A stretch of DNA of 64,000 bases from Mycobacterium sp. Aquia_216 (GTDB lineage: Bacteria; Actinomycetota; Actinomycetes; Mycobacteriales; Mycobacteriaceae): positions 4,588,001 through 4,652,000 of the forward strand of contig NZ_CP113529.1 of NCBI RefSeq assembly GCF_026723865.1, in the 5' to 3' direction. The position numbers and the translations under genes were made by a program. The notes under the pieces were generated by a model. The model was not told the DNA's origin. It saw only the letters and a program-made list of their open reading frames with translations, and did no database searches. Below are positions 59,372 through 64,000 of this stretch, one piece after another (positions within the stretch are counted from its first letter, which is position 1; every line of letters starts with the position of its first letter).

Positions 59372-60705
59372 GACCGTTCCACCGCCGCGGCGGCATGGCG
59401 CGGCGGGACACGCACCGCCAGCATCGCGAGTAGTCCGGCGATCAGCACCAGCGATATCCCGCCCAGCCCGGCGCGGACGGCGCCGAACACGTCGACAAAC
59501 ACGGAGAAAAGCCACGGTGCCACGAACGCGACCGCCCGGCCCGTCATCGTGTACAGGCCGAATGCCACGCCTTCCCTGCCGTTGGTGGCCATCTGCAACA
59601 GCAGCGCACGCGCCGATGATTGCGACGGCCCGATGAACAGGCACAACAACAGCCCGCAGGTCCAGAAGGCGACCGGACCGGAGAGCACCATCATGGTGAG
59701 CGTGGTGACGACGATCGCCACCAGCGACGCGACGATGACCGGTTTGGATCCGATCCGGTGATCGACGAAGCCGCCGGCCACCGCCCCGACGGCGGCCACC
59801 ACGCTGGCCGCCACACCGAAGATCAGCACGTTGGCCTGCGAGATGCCGTACACATTGACGCCCAACACGGCGCCGAAGGCGAATATCGCCGCAAGCCCGT
59901 CGCGGAAAAGCGCGCTGGCGCCGAGGAAGTAGACCAGGTTGCGGTCGCGCCGCCATTCGGCGGAGATTTCGGTCCACAGCTTGCGATAGCCGCCGAGCAT
60001 GGTCGTCGGCTGGTACACCTCGCCGGTGTCGGGCAGCCGGTGCGCGACCAAGAGCAATGGCAGCGCCAACACCGCCAACCACGCCGCGGCGGCCAGCATG
60101 GCCTCCCGGACGTAGAGCCCGTCAGCCAGCGGCACGCGCAGCAGCCCGCGCACCGCGCCCGGCCCGGATCCGGCGCCCACGATGAAACCCGTGTAGATCA
60201 GCAACAGCAGCAGGACGCTGCCGAGGTAGCCCGCCGCCCAGCCCAGACCGGAAATCCGGCCGGCCGTGCCCGGGGTCGAGAGCTGCCGCAGCATCGCGTT
60301 GTACGGGACGCTGGCCAGGTCACCGCAGGCCGCCGTCGCGCCCAGCAGCGCCAACCCGGCCCACATGTAGGCGGGCCGGTCGTGGATCAGGAACATTGCG
60401 CAGGTCAGCGTCACCGCCAGCCCGGTCAACACGCTCAGGGCCACTCGTCTGCGTTGCGGTGATTCCACCCACACGCCGACCAGCGGCGCCAGCAGTGCGA
60501 CCGTCAACCCGGCGAGCGCCCCCGCGCGGCCCAGCCAGCTCTCCGGCGTGGTGCTGCCGGGCATGCCCACGCCCACACTGCTCGTCAGGTAGACGGAGAA
60601 CACGAATGTCGCCACGATCGCGTTCAGACCCGTTGACCCGCAATCCCACAGCGCCCATGCCACCACCCGGGATCGCACGATCCCGCCCACCCCCGGCTGA
60701 CCCAT
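59368..60705 (-). CDS. MFS transporter, UMF1-like (Rv2508c-like)
   Basis: The 445-aa protein has about twelve transmembrane helices. The N-terminal signature RSRVVAWALWDCGSTGLNAIV is that of UMF1-type major facilitators. The ATG at 60705 or one three codons upstream (60714) may be used. Substrate unknown. Its 3' end overlaps the Rv2507-like gene by 4 nt, convergently. Confidence 0.9.
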   Translation of the reverse strand: MGQPGVGGIVRSRVVAWALWDCGSTGLNAIVATFVFSVYLTSSVGVGMPGSTTPESWLGRAGALAGLTVALLAPLVGVWVESPQRRRVALSVLTGLAVTLTCAMFLIHDRPAYMWAGLALLGATAACGDLASVPYNAMLRQLSTPGTAGRISGLGWAAGYLGSVLLLLLIYTGFIVGAGSGPGAVRGLLRVPLADGLYVREAMLAAAAWLAVLALPLLLVAHRLPDTGEVYQPTTMLGGYRKLWTEISAEWRRDRNLVYFLGASALFRDGLAAIFAFGAVLGVNVYGISQANVLIFGVAASVVAAVGAVAGGFVDHRIGSKPVIVASLVAIVVTTLTMMVLSGPVAFWTCGLLLCLFIGPSQSSARALLLQMATNGREGVAFGLYTMTGRAVAFVAPWLFSVFVDVFGAVRAGLGGISLVLIAGLLAMLAVRVPPRHAAAAVERS

Positions 60706-60795
60706 GCCCGGCACTCTATTTGTTGAGCCGGCAAGACGCCGCGCGCGGTCGCGGCCGTTGTCGGAAAGGGTTTAGCGGCTGTCTACGATTGCCGC

Positions 60796-61602
60796 ATGCC
60801 GGTACCCGCTCCCAGCCCCGATGCACGCGCCGTTGTCACCGGAGCTTCGCAAAACATCGGCGAAGCGCTGGCCACGGAATTGGCCGCGCGCGGACACCAC
60901 CTCATCGTCACCGCGCGACGCGAAGACAAACTCAAGGACCTTGCCGCACGGCTAGCCGAGAAGTACGGCGTCACCGTCGAAGTGCGGGCCGCCGACCTCG
61001 CCGACCCGTCGGAACGCGCCGAACTGTGCGACGAATTGGCCACCCGCAACATCTCGATCCTGTGCGCCAACGCGGGCACCGGGACTTTCGGCCCGATCTC
61101 CGGCCTCGACCCGGCGGTCGAAAAGGCTCAGGTGCAACTGAATGCCGTAGCGGTGCACGACCTTACGTTGGCGGTGGTGCCGGGGATGGTCGGACGCGGT
61201 GCCGGCGGCATCTTGATTTCCGGTTCGGCGGCGGGCAATTCGCCGATCCCCTACAACGCGACCTATGCCGCCTCGAAAGCGTTCGTCAACACCTTCAGTG
61301 AATCGTTGCGCGGTGAACTGCGCCGCTCAGGTGTGCACGTCACGCTGCTGGCACCGGGCCCGGTGCGCACCGACCTGCCCGATGACGCGGAGAGGTCACT
61401 GGTCGAACGGCTGGTGCCGGACTTCCTGTGGATCTCCACCGAGCACACCGCGCAAGTCTCGCTGAATGCGTTGGAGCGCAACAAGATGCGCGTCGTTCCG
61501 GGCTTGACGTCCAAGGCCATGTCGGTCGGCAGCGGATATGCCCCGCGCGCGATCGTGGCGCCGATCGTGGGCAGCTTCTACAAGAAGCTCGGCGGCGGGT
61601 AA
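60796..61602 (+). CDS. Short-chain dehydrogenase/reductase (Rv2509-like)
   Basis: The 268-aa NAD(P)-dependent reductase has VVTGASQNIGEALATELAARG (TGxxxxIG cofactor loop), the NAG-type LCANAGTGTFG, and the catalytic YNATYAASKAFVNTF (YxxxK). In M. tuberculosis the orthologue is a reductase linked to mycolic-acid maturation; that role is by position. The gene is divergent from the MFS gene and ends at an inverted-repeat element. Confidence 0.9.
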   Translation: MPVPAPSPDARAVVTGASQNIGEALATELAARGHHLIVTARREDKLKDLAARLAEKYGVTVEVRAADLADPSERAELCDELATRNISILCANAGTGTFGPISGLDPAVEKAQVQLNAVAVHDLTLAVVPGMVGRGAGGILISGSAAGNSPIPYNATYAASKAFVNTFSESLRGELRRSGVHVTLLAPGPVRTDLPDDAERSLVERLVPDFLWISTEHTAQVSLNALERNKMRVVPGLTSKAMSVGSGYAPRAIVAPIVGSFYKKLGGG

Positions 61603-61613
61603 CTCGCCCGCCC

Positions 61614-61703
61614 GCGAGCGTAGCCTGGCGGCGGCTGCCCGCTGCGAGCGTAACCTGGCTGCGAAAATCGCGCGGCATTGTTCGCAGTGACGTTACGCTC
61701 GCG
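61614..61703. terminator. Inverted-repeat element, likely bidirectional terminator; dispersed element copy 2
   Basis: GCGAGCGTAGC (61614-61624) and GCGAGCGTAAC (61644-61654) are direct copies; GTTACGCTCGC (61692-61702) is the exact complement of the second, giving an 11-bp stem. CTGCGAAAATC at 61659-61669 and the overall spacing repeat the element at 35580-35636. It lies between convergent genes ending at 61602 and 61714. Confidence 0.65.
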
Positions 61704-61713
61704 ACGCCCAGTG

Positions 61714-63273
61714 CTATTTACGGCGGCCGCGGCCCGTGCCGAAGATGCCTTTCACCGCTTCGCGTATCGCGGTGTTGATACCGCTTTTCACGGTCGGATT
61801 CTTCAGCACTTCCTCCCACATGGCCGGGCCCTTCGGCTCGAAGGGCTCCGGCATCGGCGGGATGTCGAAGTCCGTTGGCAACGACGGATTGTCGGGTTCC
61901 GCGTGCCGTTGCTCTGGTAGGGATGCGGGCACTTGAGGTTGCGATGGCTGCTGAATCGTCTGGCCGTATTTGGCTTGCAGTGGACTGGATTTGGCCGCGG
62001 CAGTGATCGCGTCGGTGCCGACGGCGCCCATCAGCGACCGGGGCACCCGCATGCGAGTCCAGGCCACCGGCGTGGGTGCGCCCTTCTCGGACAGCACCGT
62101 GACGACGGCCTCGCCGATCCCCAGCGAGGTCAACGCCGACTGCAGGTCGTAGACATCGGTTTTGGGATACGTGCGGACGGTCTTGGACAGCGCCTTCTGG
62201 TCATCGGGGGTGAACGCGCGCAAGGCGTGCTGCACCCGCGCGCCGAGCTGGGAGAGCACATCGTTGGGCAGATCGGTGGGCAACTGCGTGCAGAAGAAGA
62301 CCCCGACGCCCTTGGATCGGATCAGCTTGACGGTCTGCTCGACCTGCTCGAGGAATGCCTTCGACGCGTCGGTGAACAGCAGGTGCGCCTCGTCGAAAAA
62401 GAAGACCAGCTTGGGCTTGTCGACGTCACCGACCTCGGGCAGAACGGCAAACAGATCTGCCAGTACCCACATCAGGAAGGTGGAGAAGATGACCGGACGC
62501 AACGACTGACCAGTGAACTCGAGTAGCGAGATGATGCCGTGGCCCCGGTCGTCGACACGCAGCAGATCCTGGGGGTCGAGCTTCGGCTCGCCGAAGAACG
62601 TGTCACCACCCTCGGATTCGAGGTTCACCAGGGATCGCAAGATGACGCCTGCGGTCGTCGACGACACCCCGCCAAGGGATTTCAGGTCCGCTTTGCCCTC
62701 GTCGCTGGTCAGGTGGCTGATCGCGGCGCGCAACTGGTCCAACGTAATCAGCGGTTGGTTGTTTTCCGTTGCCCAGTGGAAGATCAAACCCAGGGTCGAC
62801 TCTTGGGTCGCGTTGAGCCCCAACACCTTTGACAACAAGACCGGGCCGAAACTGGCAACCGTCGCCCGTATGGGTACCCCGATCCCCTCGGTGCCCAGCG
62901 ACAAGAACTCCACCGGGAATCCCGTCGCCACCCAACTGTCGCCCGTGTCTTTGGCACGCACCGCAGTCCTGTCGTTGGCCTCCCCCGGCCGGGACAGACC
63001 CGACAAGTCACCCTTCACGTCGGCCATCAACACCGAGACGCCTGCGGCACTGAGCTGCTCGGCGATCAGCTGCAGGGTCTTGGTCTTGCCGGTTCCGGTG
63101 GCTCCGGCCACCAGACCGTGCCGGTTGACGGTGGCCAGCGGGATGCGGATCTGCGCGGTTGGATCGGCGTCGCCGTCGACGACGACGGTGCCCAATTCCA
63201 GCGCCTGGCCTTCGACGGCATAGCCGCTGGCGATCCGCTGCGCGGGTCCGCCCGCCGCTGATTCAGTGGTCAT
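61714..63273 (-). CDS. HerA-like ATPase, DUF853 family (Rv2510c-like)
   Basis: The 519-aa P-loop ATPase of the HerA/FtsK class has Walker A GATGTGKTKTLQ (about 53-64) and Walker B LVFFFDEAHLLF (about 290-301), with SKGVGVFFCTQLPTDLP as the sensor region. A Pro/Gln-rich insertion precedes a short basic C-terminus (GRGRRK). I chose the ATG at 63273 (MTTESAAGG). Conserved in mycobacteria; its DNA or protein substrate is unknown. Confidence 0.9.
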   Translation of the reverse strand: MTTESAAGGPAQRIASGYAVEGQALELGTVVVDGDADPTAQIRIPLATVNRHGLVAGATGTGKTKTLQLIAEQLSAAGVSVLMADVKGDLSGLSRPGEANDRTAVRAKDTGDSWVATGFPVEFLSLGTEGIGVPIRATVASFGPVLLSKVLGLNATQESTLGLIFHWATENNQPLITLDQLRAAISHLTSDEGKADLKSLGGVSSTTAGVILRSLVNLESEGGDTFFGEPKLDPQDLLRVDDRGHGIISLLEFTGQSLRPVIFSTFLMWVLADLFAVLPEVGDVDKPKLVFFFDEAHLLFTDASKAFLEQVEQTVKLIRSKGVGVFFCTQLPTDLPNDVLSQLGARVQHALRAFTPDDQKALSKTVRTYPKTDVYDLQSALTSLGIGEAVVTVLSEKGAPTPVAWTRMRVPRSLMGAVGTDAITAAAKSSPLQAKYGQTIQQPSQPQVPASLPEQRHAEPDNPSLPTDFDIPPMPEPFEPKGPAMWEEVLKNPTVKSGINTAIREAVKGIFGTGRGRRK

Positions 63274-63371
63274 CGCGCTCCGCCCCACCTCTCGGAGAAA
63301 GTTGCAACGCCCAACACTACTTCCCAGGGTGAGGCGGAGGCAGAGGCTCACGTGGGCATACGCTGAGCGCT

Positions 63372-64000
63372 GTGCGCGACGAATTGGTGTGGATCGACTG
63401 CGAGATGACCGGGTTGGATCTGAGGTCGGACAAGTTGATCGAGATCGCAGCCCTGGTCACCGACGCCGATCTGAACATTCTCGGCGACGGCGTCGACGTG
63501 GTGATCCACGCCGACGATGCTGCCCTGTCGTCGATGATCGACGTGGTCACCGAGATGCACACCCGCTCCGGGCTGATCAACGAGGTGCGGGCATCCACCG
63601 TCGACCTGGCCACCGCCGAGGCGATGGTGCTCGATTACATCGGCAAGCACGTCAAGCAGCCCAAGACGGCGCCGCTCGCGGGCAATTCGATCGCCACCGA
63701 TCGTTCGTTCATCGCGCGCGATATGCCCGCCCTGGATTCGTTTCTGCATTACCGGATGATCGACGTCAGCTCGATCAAGGAGCTCTGCCGCCGCTGGTAT
63801 CCCCGCATTTACTTTGGCCAGCCGGCCAAGGGGGTCACACACCGGGCGCTGGCCGACATCCGCGAGTCGATCCGCGAACTGCAGTTCTACCGCCGTACCG
63901 CGTTTGTATCGCCCCCGGGGCCTTCTACCAGCGAAATCGCCGCGGTGGCCGCCGAAATAGAGGGCAACGACGGCGCACCGGAGGCAACTGATTCGGCCGT
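63372..64000 (+). CDS. orn: Oligoribonuclease, partial (3' end off the window)
   Basis: This DEDD-type 3'-5' exonuclease degrades 2-5-nt RNA and pGpG-type dinucleotides. The catalytic acids are in [12 protein letters not shown] (about 6-17), [12 protein letters not shown] and the [14 protein letters not shown] motif (His/Asp, DEDDh). The GTG at 63372 (VRDELVWID) is the start; the final residues are beyond the edge. About 209 codons are visible, nearly the full family length. It is divergent from the HerA-like gene. Confidence 0.95.
   Translation, partial: MRDELVWIDCEMTGLDLRSDKLIEIAALVTDADLNILGDGVDVVIHADDAALSSMIDVVTEMHTRSGLINEVRASTVDLATAEAMVLDYIGKHVKQPKTAPLAGNSIATDRSFIARDMPALDSFLHYRMIDVSSIKELCRRWYPRIYFGQPAKGVTHRALADIRESIRELQFYRRTAFVSPPGPSTSEIAAVAAEIEGNDGAPEATDSA

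Overview
The window is a GC-rich chromosomal segment (roughly two-thirds GC by eye) of a Mycobacterium. Lineage markers are a resuscitation-promoting factor, a mycothiol-linked DsbA-fold protein, a cutinase, a WS/DGAT acyltransferase, an MmpS-like protein, a relic of a mycolic-acid cyclopropane synthase and the ClpP1/ClpP2 pair. From about 2.4 kb to the right edge the gene order follows the M. tuberculosis stretch rpfE to orn (Rv2450c to Rv2511), with local losses and insertions. That order supports many gene names here. The species cannot be fixed from the sequence; it is not M. tuberculosis itself.

Layout. 0-2.4 kb: a partial SRPBCC-like gene, then a TetR repressor and a quinone-oxidoreductase-like gene that share an operator-like palindrome. 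2.4-13.3 kb: rpfE, a 1.1-kb AT-richer gap, korA-korB-mobA, clpX, mmuM, clpP1-clpP2 and tig. 13.3-25 kb: tRNA-Pro and tRNA-Gly, lipP, a small secreted protein, nei2-rpiB, the Rv2466c-like gene, pepN, DUF5130, an HNH gene, glbO, aglA and a compositionally foreign-looking flavoprotein. 24.7-33 kb: the coupled operon gdh-thioesterase-Rv2474c-like, ettA and a second SSB. 33-35.7 kb: an inserted-looking segment (DUF222/HNH gene plus PhzF gene) bounded by 48-bp direct repeats made of the 3' end of the adjacent CopD-CtaG gene. 35.6-44.7 kb: CopD-CtaG, the ATGA-coupled plsB2-plsC-WS/DGAT genes, and lipQ. 44.9-50.5 kb: tRNA-Arg, a cyclopropane-synthase relic, a cutinase, several small genes, echA14, a bile-acid-symporter-family transporter, a small secreted protein and an SDR pseudogene. 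50.5-58.5 kb: accD1-accA1-fadE19-maoC-citE, a leucine/itaconate degradation operon, then an alpha/beta hydrolase and the TetR repressor bkaR. 58.5-64 kb: the Rv2507-Rv2511 block, ending in a partial orn.

How the genes work together. Three groups are clear. (1) ClpX, ClpP1, ClpP2 and trigger factor cover protein folding and degradation; a ClgR-type box lies before clpP1. (2) plsB2, plsC and the WS/DGAT gene make an acyltransferase cassette for phospholipid and triacylglycerol synthesis, with 4-nt overlaps throughout. (3) accD1 to citE is a translationally coupled branched-chain acyl-CoA pathway. Matching near-perfect 20-bp palindromes sit before accD1 and before bkaR, consistent with repression by BkaR.

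Most of the window is conserved core genome. The least ordinary parts are the 33.1-35.7 kb segment with its direct repeats and a dispersed intergenic element, the Rv2466c-like protein lacking its second active-site cysteine, the two repressor-operator pairs, the flavoprotein at 23.7 kb, and the debris next to tRNA-Arg. I found no CRISPR array, prophage or complete insertion sequence.
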